NCBI RefSeq assembly: GCF_014903745.1
Contig: NZ_JACVXA010000048.1
Span: 1 to 39,886 of the forward strand
Source: Mangrovicoccus algicola
GTDB taxonomy: Bacteria; Pseudomonadota; Alphaproteobacteria; Rhodobacterales; Rhodobacteraceae
Direction of reading: 5' to 3'
DNA: 39,886 bases
Shown here: piece after piece, positions 25,301-32,450 of the stretch
How the letters are laid out: each line of letters starts with the position of its first letter
Position numbering within the stretch: the first letter of the stretch is position 1
Translations under genes and position numbers: made by a program
Notes under the pieces: generated by a model
Database searches by the model: none
Told to the model about the DNA's origin: nothing
Seen by the model: only the letters and a program-made list of their open reading frames with translations

Positions 25301-25442
25301 CGGCGGGCAATACGGCGCCAGGGCCTTCGGCGGCTTCCTCGAGGACATGGCGATCGACCTGCAGATCGAGGAGGAGCTGTCGGCGCAGAGCTTCGAGACG
25401 GCCGCGGCACTCGCGGCCGGGGACTGGGCCTTCGCCGGCTGA
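22386..25442 (+). CDS. Large right-handed beta-helix protein with paired lectin-like domains and a PKD domain
   Basis: A 1018-residue protein, probably secreted. Residues 1-118 are Ala/Pro-rich low complexity with no Sec signal. Residues about 118-480 form a parallel beta-helix (repeats such as GITFDGVTFDY, EITVRNALVDGD, NLVIRGNLMDQG, NITIEDNMYIND), like pectate lyases and mannuronan epimerases, with a GDHPDFFQ motif near 320. An EQ-repeat linker (about 542-558) leads to a lectin/LamG-like module (558-740), a PKD domain (FLWDFGDGSQAQG, about 758-808) and a second, similar lectin-like module (813-1000). The start follows AAGGAAG. The flanking genes make sugar nucleotides, so a polysaccharide lyase, epimerase or surface binder is suggested. 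It is a paralogue of the protein at 32451. The catalytic activity is not demonstrated. Confidence 0.75.
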   Translation: MSAIITEVAGLSADPVTPLVSGTIIEDTAGAIAPPVSAEAAGTGIAPAALLPAAGAAVPAPEAGPAGDLAGAADAVLQPLGIAEAQVASAPAGTAISTATVAAPLPGAPAPSADPASPAQITVSDAAGLAAALATAVQGTVIRLEGGNYGDFALADYAGRVTLLSDPADPAVFSTVQFRNVSGITFDGVTFDYTYTPGDAEFYRPFRFTGCSEITVRNALVDGDRAHGRGDEKDGYGNATGLRFEQCETIRILDSELRGFKDNLQLSDIRDVVVSGNEIHHMREDAIEFGRLTDALFENNYLHDTDGYPLPEGAKAGSGDHPDFFQINGGGARSPCENLVIRGNLMDQGSGTGAQGIFLTNHDDVPWRNITIEDNMYINDRANGIVVGLTDGLVVRNNTILHAFWDTENSFPPTIRLDRNSTDAVVTGNIAGSPAILNLPDHWQTGGNFLLQSTDPDAPGYYAAHFPGIAGALGGNPGKFLLDPASPASLAGAGSPHLYASSVEASDVLIARIAVGATGDADRFVFDAEDSSLPELRVAGPAAEQEAEQEQEQEQEQEMLRFDAAQGDLILRTEAEERVVADFAPGAMALRGLETAPGVLREMLDPLLDADAFRIDMMLGRDPAATGGIAGEVMRLDRAFRIYVTEKGELDFRLKTEDGTWHVLKTSGAGIADGAMHAVSVFYEENHEIGISVDGTVLATAVIAGEMSHGVSERMVIGGQYGATPFAGLLEDLALVLEPGGLQDAPAVALALAEATPAGYDFLWDFGDGSQAQGLSAVHEFDVPGYHRVTLTVSGSDGSVATTDYTVGVAGSDLIAFDAAAGDFLRVSYGETEILADLDPGAVDLRDLDALIRIQRSDLQPMIDAEEFRLDVTLRLDPTETGAMGGEVVRLDRSFVLGVSDAGEVDLRLKTTDGIWHRLVTKGAGIGDGESHEVSLRFDAGDLLELAVDDIVLAASTVAGGLEPGIGSSLVIGGQYGARAFGGFLEDMAIDLQIEEELSAQSFETAAALAAGDWAFAG
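24027..24056 (+). repeat. (GAACAG)5 hexanucleotide tandem repeat encoding Glu-Gln
   Basis: Five perfect copies, with a sixth copy at 24015 separated by GAAGCG. It is in frame in the interdomain linker of the beta-helix protein, so copy-number slippage would lengthen or shorten the linker without frameshift. Confidence 0.9.
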
Positions 25443-25454
25443 TCCCCGTCCTGC

Positions 25455-25480
25455 CCGGGAGACGGTGCCCCGTCTCCCGG
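25455..25480. terminator. Bidirectional hairpin between the beta-helix gene and manC
   Basis: An 11-bp perfect stem CCGGGAGACGG / CCGTCTCCCGG with a 4-base loop in the 58-bp convergent gap. It has no T run on either side. Confidence 0.6.
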
Positions 25481-25500
25481 CCTGCCCGTCGGGCGCGGCG

Positions 25501-26919
25501 TCATGCGCGGTTGTAGATATCCTCGTAGCGCACGATGTCATCCTCGCCCAGATAGGCCCCGGTCTGCACCTCGATGAGGTGCAGATTGACCTTGCCGGGG
25601 TTCTCCAGACGGTGAATGGCGCCCAGCGGGATGTAAACGGACTCGTTCTCCGTCACCAGCTTCACCTCGTCGTCGATCGTCACCGTGGCGGTGCCCTTGA
25701 CCACGATCCAGTGCTCGGCGCGGTGGTGATGCGACTGCAGCGACAGCTTCTTGCCCGGCGGCACCATGATCTGTTTGACTTGGAAACGGTCGGCCAGCGC
25801 CAGGGTCTCGTACCAGCCCCAGGGCCGGTAGGTGCGCGGCAGAGTCTCGGCCTCGGGCGCGCCCTCCGCCTTGAGCGCGGTCACCGCCGCCTTGACCGCC
25901 TGCAGGTCCGACTTGTCCGCCACCAGCACCGCGTCGCGCATCGCCACCACGGCGATCCCGTCGAGATTGACCCCCACCACGCGCGGGCCGTCCTCCTCCG
26001 AGCGCAGCAGCGCGTCGCGGCAACCGATCTGCGTCACCTCGCCCGACAGGGAGACCCCCGCCGCATCCGGTCCCATCTCGCGCCAGACCGCGTCCCAGGC
26101 GCCCAGATCCGACCAGCCGCAGGAGACCGGCACCGCCACCACGTCGGCGGCCTTCTCCATGATCGCGTAATCGATGCTGTCCTCGGGCATGTCGGCATAG
26201 GCGCCGGCATCGAGGCGCAGGAATCCCAGATCCGGCCGCGCCTCCGCCAGCGCGGCGCGCGCGGGGGGCAGCATGGCGGGGGCATGGGCCTCGAAGGCGG
26301 CGATCAGCGTGTCGGCGCGGAACATGAAGATCCCGGCATTCCACAGATAGGTGCCCGCCTCCAGCATCCCGGCGGCGGTGGCGGCATCGGGCTTCTCGAC
26401 GAAGCGGCGCACCGGCTGGACGATCCCCGGGGCCGGGGCATCGGTCATCTCCAGATAGCCATAGCCGGTCTCGGCCCGGTCGGGGGTGATGCCGAAGGTG
26501 ACGAGCTTGCCCGCCGCCGCCGCCTCGGCCCCGGCCCCGACCGCGGCGAGGAAGGCGTCCGTGTCGCGGATGACGTGATCGGAGGGCGCCACGATCATCA
26601 CCTCGGCCCCCGCGCCCCGTGCCTCGAGATAGAGCGCGGCGGAGAGGATCGCCGGGGCGGTGTTGCGCGCCTCGGGTTCCAGCAGAAGCGCGGCCTCGGC
26701 GATGCCCAGCCCGGCGGCCTGCTCGGCGGCGAGAAAGCGGAAATCGGCATGGGCCATCAGCACGGGCGCGGCGAAATCCTTGCCGGTGAATCGCCTCAGG
26801 CTGGACTGGAACAGCGTTTCATCGCCCAGGATTCGCGTGAACTGCTTGGGATAATCCTTGCGCGACAGGGGCCACAGCCGGGTCCCCGACCCGCCGCAGA
26901 GGATGACAGGATGTATCAT
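25501..26919 (-). CDS. manC: Mannose-1-phosphate guanylyltransferase / mannose-6-phosphate isomerase
   Basis: A bifunctional type II enzyme of 472 residues. The N-terminal pyrophosphorylase makes GDP-mannose: signature LCGGSGTRLWPLSRKDYPKQ (10-29), then IVAPSDHVI, and FVEKPDAATA as the sugar-binding segment. The C-terminal cupin isomerase supplies mannose-6-P from fructose-6-P: RPWGWYETL, then LSLQSHHHRAEHWIVVKG with metal-ligand His, and IPLGAIHRLENPG. The ATG at 26919 (MIHPVILC) is chosen over an in-frame TTG at 26937. It completes the GDP-mannose route with manB, but on the opposite strand. Also known as cpsB, algA or xanB. Confidence 0.93.
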   Translation of the reverse strand: MIHPVILCGGSGTRLWPLSRKDYPKQFTRILGDETLFQSSLRRFTGKDFAAPVLMAHADFRFLAAEQAAGLGIAEAALLLEPEARNTAPAILSAALYLEARGAGAEVMIVAPSDHVIRDTDAFLAAVGAGAEAAAAGKLVTFGITPDRAETGYGYLEMTDAPAPGIVQPVRRFVEKPDAATAAGMLEAGTYLWNAGIFMFRADTLIAAFEAHAPAMLPPARAALAEARPDLGFLRLDAGAYADMPEDSIDYAIMEKAADVVAVPVSCGWSDLGAWDAVWREMGPDAAGVSLSGEVTQIGCRDALLRSEEDGPRVVGVNLDGIAVVAMRDAVLVADKSDLQAVKAAVTALKAEGAPEAETLPRTYRPWGWYETLALADRFQVKQIMVPPGKKLSLQSHHHRAEHWIVVKGTATVTIDDEVKLVTENESVYIPLGAIHRLENPGKVNLHLIEVQTGAYLGEDDIVRYEDIYNRA

Positions 26920-27021
26920 GCTACTGGTATCCTTCAATGGAACGACTGAAACCTGTCACAAGACCTAGCAGCGCGGGTTCCGTCGCGCAGTGCAGCCAGG
27001 TGCCGCATCGACGCGATCAAA

Positions 27022-27300
27022 TCAGCCCGCCTCCGCCGCCAATAGGCTCAGGGCGTCGTCAGCGAAGTCACGGCGCCGCATGTCGAAGATCCGCCGGATG
27101 CGTCTCTCGTAGAAGGTGACGATGGAATAGGTTCCGGCCTTCATGTCCTCCCACAGGATCGTGGTGATCAGGACGCCCGAGATGACGAAGAACACGTCGA
27201 CCCCGACATAGCCGCCGGGAAGGCCCGGCCCGGCATGGAAGAGGAAAACGGGAATGACCGCAAGGGTCCGCAAGCCGTCGATATCAGCACGATAATGCAT
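27022..27300 (-). pseudogene. Truncated OafA/YrhL-type membrane acyltransferase
   Basis: 92 codons only, where intact members have 350-700. The N-terminal family signature is clear: YRADIDGLRTLAVIPVFLFH, then GGYVGVDVFFVISGVLITTI and FYERRIRRI. After about residue 68 the sequence changes to an unrelated charged tail (DMRRRDFADDALSLLAAEAG) and stops, so at least three quarters of the enzyme is missing, including most membrane helices. Such enzymes acetylate extracellular polysaccharide. The remnant lies between manC and an EEP phosphodiesterase in the polysaccharide locus. A deletion or recombination joint near 27090 is likely. The start at 27300 has no strong ribosome site. Confidence 0.75.
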
Positions 27301-27464
27301 TTGGCACCGGAAAGGCAGGGATCGGAAAAGAAGGCAGGTGAAAAAGCGCAGTCGAAATAACGTTGCGTCATCCTAGGACGGTTTGCCGGGCCCTGTCACG
27401 GCCGAAGACGGGCCCGGATCAGGGACCATTTGTCCCGCGCGCCCCGGCGCGGCCCCGGGCGCGG

Positions 27465-28520
27465 TCAGGGACCGGGCGGGGCGGCAGGCAGGTTGAGCGG
27501 CGCGCGCAGCGCCGCGGGCACGGTGCAGCCCTCCGGCGGCGGAGACCCGTTTCCGGGCAGGTATCCGATATCCAGGAGCAGCCCGCGATGGTTGGACCCG
27601 AGCGCCGCCCCGCCCCAGGCGGACGCGCTGCGCAGGACCGCGCCGCCGCGGGTCAGGGGCAGGTCGATCGGGATGCCCGCCCCCCCGAGCCGCGCGGGCC
27701 AGGTCGCCACCGGCCGCCGCGGGGCGTCGAGCCCGCAGCGGGTGGTGATCTTGCGCAGCCGCTTGCTCCAGGGCGCGGCGTTGAAATCGCCGACCACGAC
27801 CAGCGGTCCCGGGGCGGTGGCCGCTTGATGCGTCACCATCCACTGATCCGAGGCGCTCAGCCCGTAATACCACGGCTTGAGCATGTGGACGGCAGCGACG
27901 TGAAGCTCTTCTCCGTCCGGCAGCGGCAGGCGCAGCGCCGCCAGGCGCTCGGTGCCGGTGCTGGGCATCCGCAGCAGCTGCGCCCCGATGGCCGGGTCCC
28001 GCAGCAGGATCATGATGTCGCAGCGCCGCCCGCCGCAGCCCAGAACGACGGGAAACCGCGTCTCCAGCAGCGCGCGCGATCCCTGCAGCGGCGTGGCCTC
28101 GGTCAGCACGATCACGTCGGCCGGGCTGGCGGCCAGCGCCTCGACCAGCCGGGCGGGCGACAGCGGGTTGGTGTGGAGCATGTTGTACCACAGCAGCTGC
28201 ATCACCGGCTCGGCCCCGGGATGGAGCGGGGCCGCGCGCTGCAGGTGGCGTATCGCGCCGGACCCCAGCCCGACCGCGGTCGCCAGCGCCACGCAAAGCG
28301 CGAATCGGCGCCCCCCCAGCGCCGCGATGAGCAGGCACAGCACCAGGGTCAGCACCGCCAGATGCGGTGCGGCGCTTTCGCTCATGCGGGCAACCGGGCC
28401 CAGAAAGGGCAGATCGGGCCAGTATTCGGCGCTGGCGACGCAGGCCGCCGCGCCGAGCGCGGGCAGCGCGAGCGCACCGCGCCACCAGTCGCGGCGCCGG
28501 GATGTCTGCGGATGGGGCAC
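27465..28520 (-). CDS. Membrane-anchored endonuclease/exonuclease/phosphatase (EEP) family protein
   Basis: A 351-residue protein. The first ~100 residues contain three hydrophobic segments (ALALPALGAAACVA, APHLAVLTLVLCLLIAALG, FALCVALATAVGLG), followed by an EEP domain predicted to face the periplasm. Catalytic motifs: LLWYNML (Asn), VIVLTEAT (Glu metal ligand), LHVAAVHML, VVGDFNAAPWS (Asp-x-Asn) and GSNHRGLLLDI (the terminal Asn-His). The family hydrolyses phosphodiesters in nucleic acids, lipids or inositol phosphates. With a membrane anchor in a polysaccharide locus, a lipid-linked or external substrate is possible but unproven. It starts with GTG at 28520; the ribosome site is weak. It is divergent from the next gene. 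Confidence 0.8.
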   Translation of the reverse strand: MPHPQTSRRRDWWRGALALPALGAAACVASAEYWPDLPFLGPVARMSESAAPHLAVLTLVLCLLIAALGGRRFALCVALATAVGLGSGAIRHLQRAAPLHPGAEPVMQLLWYNMLHTNPLSPARLVEALAASPADVIVLTEATPLQGSRALLETRFPVVLGCGGRRCDIMILLRDPAIGAQLLRMPSTGTERLAALRLPLPDGEELHVAAVHMLKPWYYGLSASDQWMVTHQAATAPGPLVVVGDFNAAPWSKRLRKITTRCGLDAPRRPVATWPARLGGAGIPIDLPLTRGGAVLRSASAWGGAALGSNHRGLLLDIGYLPGNGSPPPEGCTVPAALRAPLNLPAAPPGP

Positions 28521-28690
28521 GGGCGGATACTCTGGACGGCGATCACCCGATCCTAGCCGCGGCGCGCCGCCTGCGTCAGTGAGACATATGCGCCGGCGCT
28601 CTGCAACGGGTGCCGATCTGGTCTAGGCTCGGCCGTCGCCCTTCCCCAGCCGGGCCATGCCCCGGTCGTCCCGCGAGGAGTCGTTAAAGA

Positions 28691-31459
28691 ATGTTGAGCC
28701 TTCCTTTCCGCAGCGGCCACCGGGCCGCCCCCGTCGGCAACACTCCGCGCCGCTCCGCTAGGATGCGCCTCCGAGATGTTCCGATGCAATGGATCCGAAG
28801 GGGAATTCGGCTGATGGCACTGATGATCGCACTTGGAATGGGCAGCATGCCCACACTCACCATCGCTGGCAGCGCCACGGTCGGCTCGGTCCTGCAGGCA
28901 GCCGGGATGCAGATCAGCGGCACCAGTCCCATCACCTACAACATCCAGTGGTACCGCAACGGCACGGCGATCAGCGGGGCCCGCTCGACGCTCTACGACA
29001 CGGCGGGGGAAAGCGCGGGCGCGGTGCTGCGGGTTTCGGTGACCTCGGGCGGCACCCGCACCGACAGCCAGGAGGTGACGCTGACCGCCGCGGCGGCCGT
29101 CCCCTCGGGAGGGCAGGCGATGCTCGATGCGATGCCCGTGGCGCCCGCCTTCTTCGACAGCGGCGCCGCCTTCGGCCGCAATGCCGCGACGCTGCCGCTT
29201 GCCGGGGATACGGATGCCGCCGATGGCGCGGTCATCGAGGGCCGTCTCGTGCGCGCCGATACCGGCGCCGAGGTGAGCCCCTGGAGCGCGCTCGGAACGG
29301 CGCAGGGCGGGCGGTGGAGCGGCAGCTATGCCGGCGTGGCGCGCAGCCCCCACAGCCTTCGGGCAGAGGTGCGGGTGGCCGGATCCCCCGAACCGGCGGT
29401 CCGCGGCGCGGAGGACATCATGATCGGCCATGTCATCGTGCTGATCGGCCAGTCGGAGGAAGCCTACATGTTCGGCCCCTCGCTCGACGGCGGCACGCCC
29501 GAGCCGGTCGCCGATCCCGCCGCGCTGCATGTCATGACCCATCGCACCGATGGCGGCTACGCGGCCACGGCCAGCGAAGGCGCCTACGCGGCCAACGGGA
29601 TCATGGCGGTCACCACGGCCACGCCGCGCACCTCGTCGATGGCGGCGCTGTCGAATTTCCTCGCCGCAAATGCGCCGGGCGACCGGTTCCTGCTGGTGGA
29701 TGCCTCGGTCGCGGGCACCAGCTACTGGAACCTCGCCAGCGACGATCCCGCCGCGGCGGCAAGCGAGCAGTCCGACCGCGACTGGACCGACAGCTTCGCG
29801 GGGGCGGTGGAGCTGCTGCGCAGCTACGGGGCGGAGCCGGGGCTTCTGATGTCGACCTGGACCGCCGCGCCCGCGACCACCAATGACGGCTACCGGCAGC
29901 GGCTCTATCCGCTGTTCACCGGACGCTACGCGCCCGAGCAGGGCGGCGCCGATTACGTGCCGGGCCAGGACGCGCTGAATGGCCGCCCCTATGATCACCT
30001 GTTCTTCGACCTGACCGGCCGCGGCCTCGGCCTTCTCGACCCGGACAGGACCAAGGCCTATTTCTACGGGCCGCACCGGTTCGAGCTGACCCAGGCGAAC
30101 GCGACCAAGCAGGACACGCGCATCTCGATCCGCAACCTCGCCGATGACGGGCTGCCCAGCGTGATCGACGTGGTCGGGCCCGAGATGGTGTCCTACGAGA
30201 ACGGCTTCCAGGCGACCGGATCCTCGCGCAGCCCCGATCGCGCCGCGGCGGATGGCTGGGTCGATGTCGCGCATCCCTCCCGCTTTTCCTCCGACGGCGC
30301 GCCACGCCGGGCGCGCTTCACCGCGCTGGCCGCCCTCTACGGGCTGGGGATCGGTCCCGAGGCCGCGCAGGCCCGCGACGTGCCGCGGCTGAACCGGGCC
30401 TATTGGGAGCCCTCGGGCAGCTATGCGGAATTCTGGTTCGAGGCGGCGGACGGCACCATCCCCCCGATCACCACCACACGGCTGGCGCGCGGCGAAGCGG
30501 CGATTCCGCGGACGCTTGCGGGGACGGCCTCCGCCAGCCAGGCGGCCATCGGCGGCGCCGAGCTGCCGCATCGCGCCGAAGTCGCCGGGTTCGAGATCGA
30601 TGGCGATGCGGCGCAGAACGCGGTCATCGCCGACGGGCGCATCCGGGTCTATCCCAATGGCGGCAGCTTCACCGGCAACACGCGGATCGACTTCCTGCGC
30701 GGCGGCGCCTCGGGGATCCATTCGGTGCCGGGCCTCGCGGATGCCGACGTGATCCAGGCCGACCTCTTCGACCGGATCTGGATGAACCTGCCGGTCGTCA
30801 CCGGCATGGTCGAAGATGTGGAGGGCATCCCGCTTCGCCCGATGCCCGAGCAGGGCGAGATCGCCCCAGACCTGGCGGCGGCCCCGCAATTCGCCACTGA
30901 CGGCACGACGGCGATCTACGACTCGGCGAACTGGGGGGCCACGACCCCGATCACCGCCAGGTTCCGCCTCTCCGCCACCCCCGCCGGGACCGGCGAGGAG
31001 GCGCTGCTGCGGCTGCCGACCGGACCCGCGGAACTGAAGCTCTCGCTGATCAACGGCGACGGGCTGCGCTACAAGTTCGGCCCCGGCGGGATCGCGGCCG
31101 ATGTCGCCTCGCCGGTTCCCTATGCCGGGGCGATGCGCGAATTCGTGATCACAGCCGATCCCGCGGTCGGCGCCTTCGGCGTCTATGTCGACGGCATCCG
31201 GGTCGCGGGGCAGGAGTCCGGCGCGGGCGGCAGCTGGTCGGGCGCCTATCCGCTGCGGCTGCTGGGGCTCAGCAACGGGGCCGGCCTGCTTCATGCCGCG
31301 GTGGAGAGCATCACGATCTGGAGCGCCTACAGCCCCGACGGCGCCGCCCCGGCCACCGCCCCCTACAAGCAGATCGAGGGCGATGCCGCAGCGGCCATGG
31401 CGACGGCCAAGGCCGGCCCGCATCCCTTCGTCTGGTATCGCGACGGCGCCGCGCAATAG
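28691..31459 (+). CDS. Large secreted protein with Ig-like, GQS-esterase-like and lectin-like regions
   Basis: A 922-residue protein. An N-terminal hydrophobic segment (LMALMIALGMGSMPTLTIAG, residues 36-57) is the probable signal. Residues 55-140 resemble a bacterial Ig-like domain (IQWYRNGTAISGARSTLY). Near residue 250, HVIVLIGQSEEAYMFG resembles block I of the SGNH/sialate O-acetylesterase fold (GQS with Ser as nucleophile). Later SGNH blocks are not obvious, so activity is doubtful. The C-terminal part (about 740-890) looks like a concanavalin-type lectin domain (ITARFRLSATPAGTGEEALL, then FGVYVDGIRV). The start at 28691 follows GAGGAG; an alternative ATG lies at 28763. A carbohydrate-acting role is inferred from domains and neighbours. 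Confidence 0.65.
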   Translation: MLSLPFRSGHRAAPVGNTPRRSARMRLRDVPMQWIRRGIRLMALMIALGMGSMPTLTIAGSATVGSVLQAAGMQISGTSPITYNIQWYRNGTAISGARSTLYDTAGESAGAVLRVSVTSGGTRTDSQEVTLTAAAAVPSGGQAMLDAMPVAPAFFDSGAAFGRNAATLPLAGDTDAADGAVIEGRLVRADTGAEVSPWSALGTAQGGRWSGSYAGVARSPHSLRAEVRVAGSPEPAVRGAEDIMIGHVIVLIGQSEEAYMFGPSLDGGTPEPVADPAALHVMTHRTDGGYAATASEGAYAANGIMAVTTATPRTSSMAALSNFLAANAPGDRFLLVDASVAGTSYWNLASDDPAAAASEQSDRDWTDSFAGAVELLRSYGAEPGLLMSTWTAAPATTNDGYRQRLYPLFTGRYAPEQGGADYVPGQDALNGRPYDHLFFDLTGRGLGLLDPDRTKAYFYGPHRFELTQANATKQDTRISIRNLADDGLPSVIDVVGPEMVSYENGFQATGSSRSPDRAAADGWVDVAHPSRFSSDGAPRRARFTALAALYGLGIGPEAAQARDVPRLNRAYWEPSGSYAEFWFEAADGTIPPITTTRLARGEAAIPRTLAGTASASQAAIGGAELPHRAEVAGFEIDGDAAQNAVIADGRIRVYPNGGSFTGNTRIDFLRGGASGIHSVPGLADADVIQADLFDRIWMNLPVVTGMVEDVEGIPLRPMPEQGEIAPDLAAAPQFATDGTTAIYDSANWGATTPITARFRLSATPAGTGEEALLRLPTGPAELKLSLINGDGLRYKFGPGGIAADVASPVPYAGAMREFVITADPAVGAFGVYVDGIRVAGQESGAGGSWSGAYPLRLLGLSNGAGLLHAAVESITIWSAYSPDGAAPATAPYKQIEGDAAAAMATAKAGPHPFVWYRDGAAQ

Positions 31460-31475
31460 CGATCCCGGCGCGGGC

Positions 31476-32201
31476 TCATCCCGGCATGCAGGCGCGTCCC
31501 GCCGCCATGCCGATGCGCCGCACCAGGCCCGGGAGGACGACCTGCCGGACCTGGTGCGGCGCCGGATGGAGCCCGTCGGCAAACCGCCGCTGCGCCGCCG
31601 GGCGCGCCATCCAGTCGCCGTAGAGATCGGCCAGTGCCGCGCCGTGACGGTCCGCCAGCTCTCCCAGCTGGGCATAGTGGCGCGCCAGGGGCGCCCGCAA
31701 TGCCGCATGGAGCCCGCCGACGGGGTTCATGGTCAGCAGCACGACATGCCCCGGGGCCACCGTCTCCTGCAACCGCGCGATCAGCGCCGCATGCTGGGCC
31801 TTGCCCCGGCGCAGCGACACCCCGTCCAGCAGATCGGCATCATTGATCGCGAATTCGACCAGCACCAGGTCCGGCCCGGCCGCGACCACTTCGTTGACCG
31901 CTTGCAGACCCCAGGCGCTGCCCGCCCCGCTGCGGGCGATGCGCAGGACCTCCACCGGGTGATCCAGACAATCGGCGAGTTCGCCCTCAAGCTCGACCGG
32001 CCAGGGCGAGGACCGGGTAAGGCTCGATCCGAAAGCGACGATCCGTACCGGCCGCTCCGGCATCGCGGACAGGCTCAGGGGGGCGATCGGCCGGTCGCCC
32101 GGCGGAGGCGGCGTCTGCAGTTTCCAGCCCGCCACCAGCCCGGCCAGCATCCCCAGAACCAATCCGGCCAGCACGGCGAAACGGCGCCATTCCCGTTTCA
32201 T
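31476..32201 (-). CDS. SGNH/GDSL-type hydrolase, membrane-anchored
   Basis: A 241-residue protein with an N-terminal membrane segment (FAVLAGLVLGMLAGLVAGW, residues 8-26), then a periplasmic SGNH domain. Block I is VAFGSSLTRSS (Gly-Ser-Ser replaces the usual Gly-Asp-Ser), block II SGAGSAWGL, block III VEFAINDADL with the Asn-Asp, and block V DGLHPAPHQV with the catalytic Asp-x-x-His. All four residues for an SGNH esterase are present. Such enzymes often deacetylate or acetylate exopolysaccharides. It is convergent with the large secreted protein and ends 16 bp from it. It is divergent from the beta-helix/RTX gene across an AT-rich gap. Confidence 0.85.
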   Translation of the reverse strand: MKREWRRFAVLAGLVLGMLAGLVAGWKLQTPPPPGDRPIAPLSLSAMPERPVRIVAFGSSLTRSSPWPVELEGELADCLDHPVEVLRIARSGAGSAWGLQAVNEVVAAGPDLVLVEFAINDADLLDGVSLRRGKAQHAALIARLQETVAPGHVVLLTMNPVGGLHAALRAPLARHYAQLGELADRHGAALADLYGDWMARPAAQRRFADGLHPAPHQVRQVVLPGLVRRIGMAAGRACMPG

Positions 32202-32450
32202 GGCGCCACCGGCACGGGCTGGCGGGCGGCATTTGTTGCAAAAATGCCACTATATCCTTTCGGATAAACAATATGGCTGTTTGTGTGCCAATTGTATCCT
32301 ATCGTGAATAACAATAAGTATATTCGAGATGTACGGATTCGGTTCCGCAAGTCTCTGTTTTCATTTTCCCGACCTTTCCGAACCCCAATCCCCCCGCAGT
32401 CTGCGGGGTCTCCAGACCTGTCCTGAGTGAACGTAGAAGGTAACGAGTAC
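32202..32450. promoter_or_regulatory. AT-rich divergent promoter region with a 17-bp palindrome
   Basis: This is the most AT-rich stretch of the window (around 32240-32360), between the SGNH gene and the beta-helix/RTX gene. Near its right end CCCCGCAG-T-CTGCGGGG (32392-32408) is a perfect dyad, 43 bp before the beta-helix start. It could be an operator or a leader hairpin. I could not place -35 and -10 boxes with confidence. Confidence 0.45.

Noticed and set aside
22419-25541. A 1040-codon leftward open frame opposite the first beta-helix protein
   Set aside because: Same GC-driven shadow. The rightward frame has beta-helix, PKD and lectin-like repeats.
28553-31708. A 1051-codon leftward open frame opposite the large secreted protein
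   Set aside because: It is an antisense shadow caused by high GC at third positions. Its translation is repetitive Arg/Gly/His-rich and lacks domains, while the rightward frame has clear domain structure.
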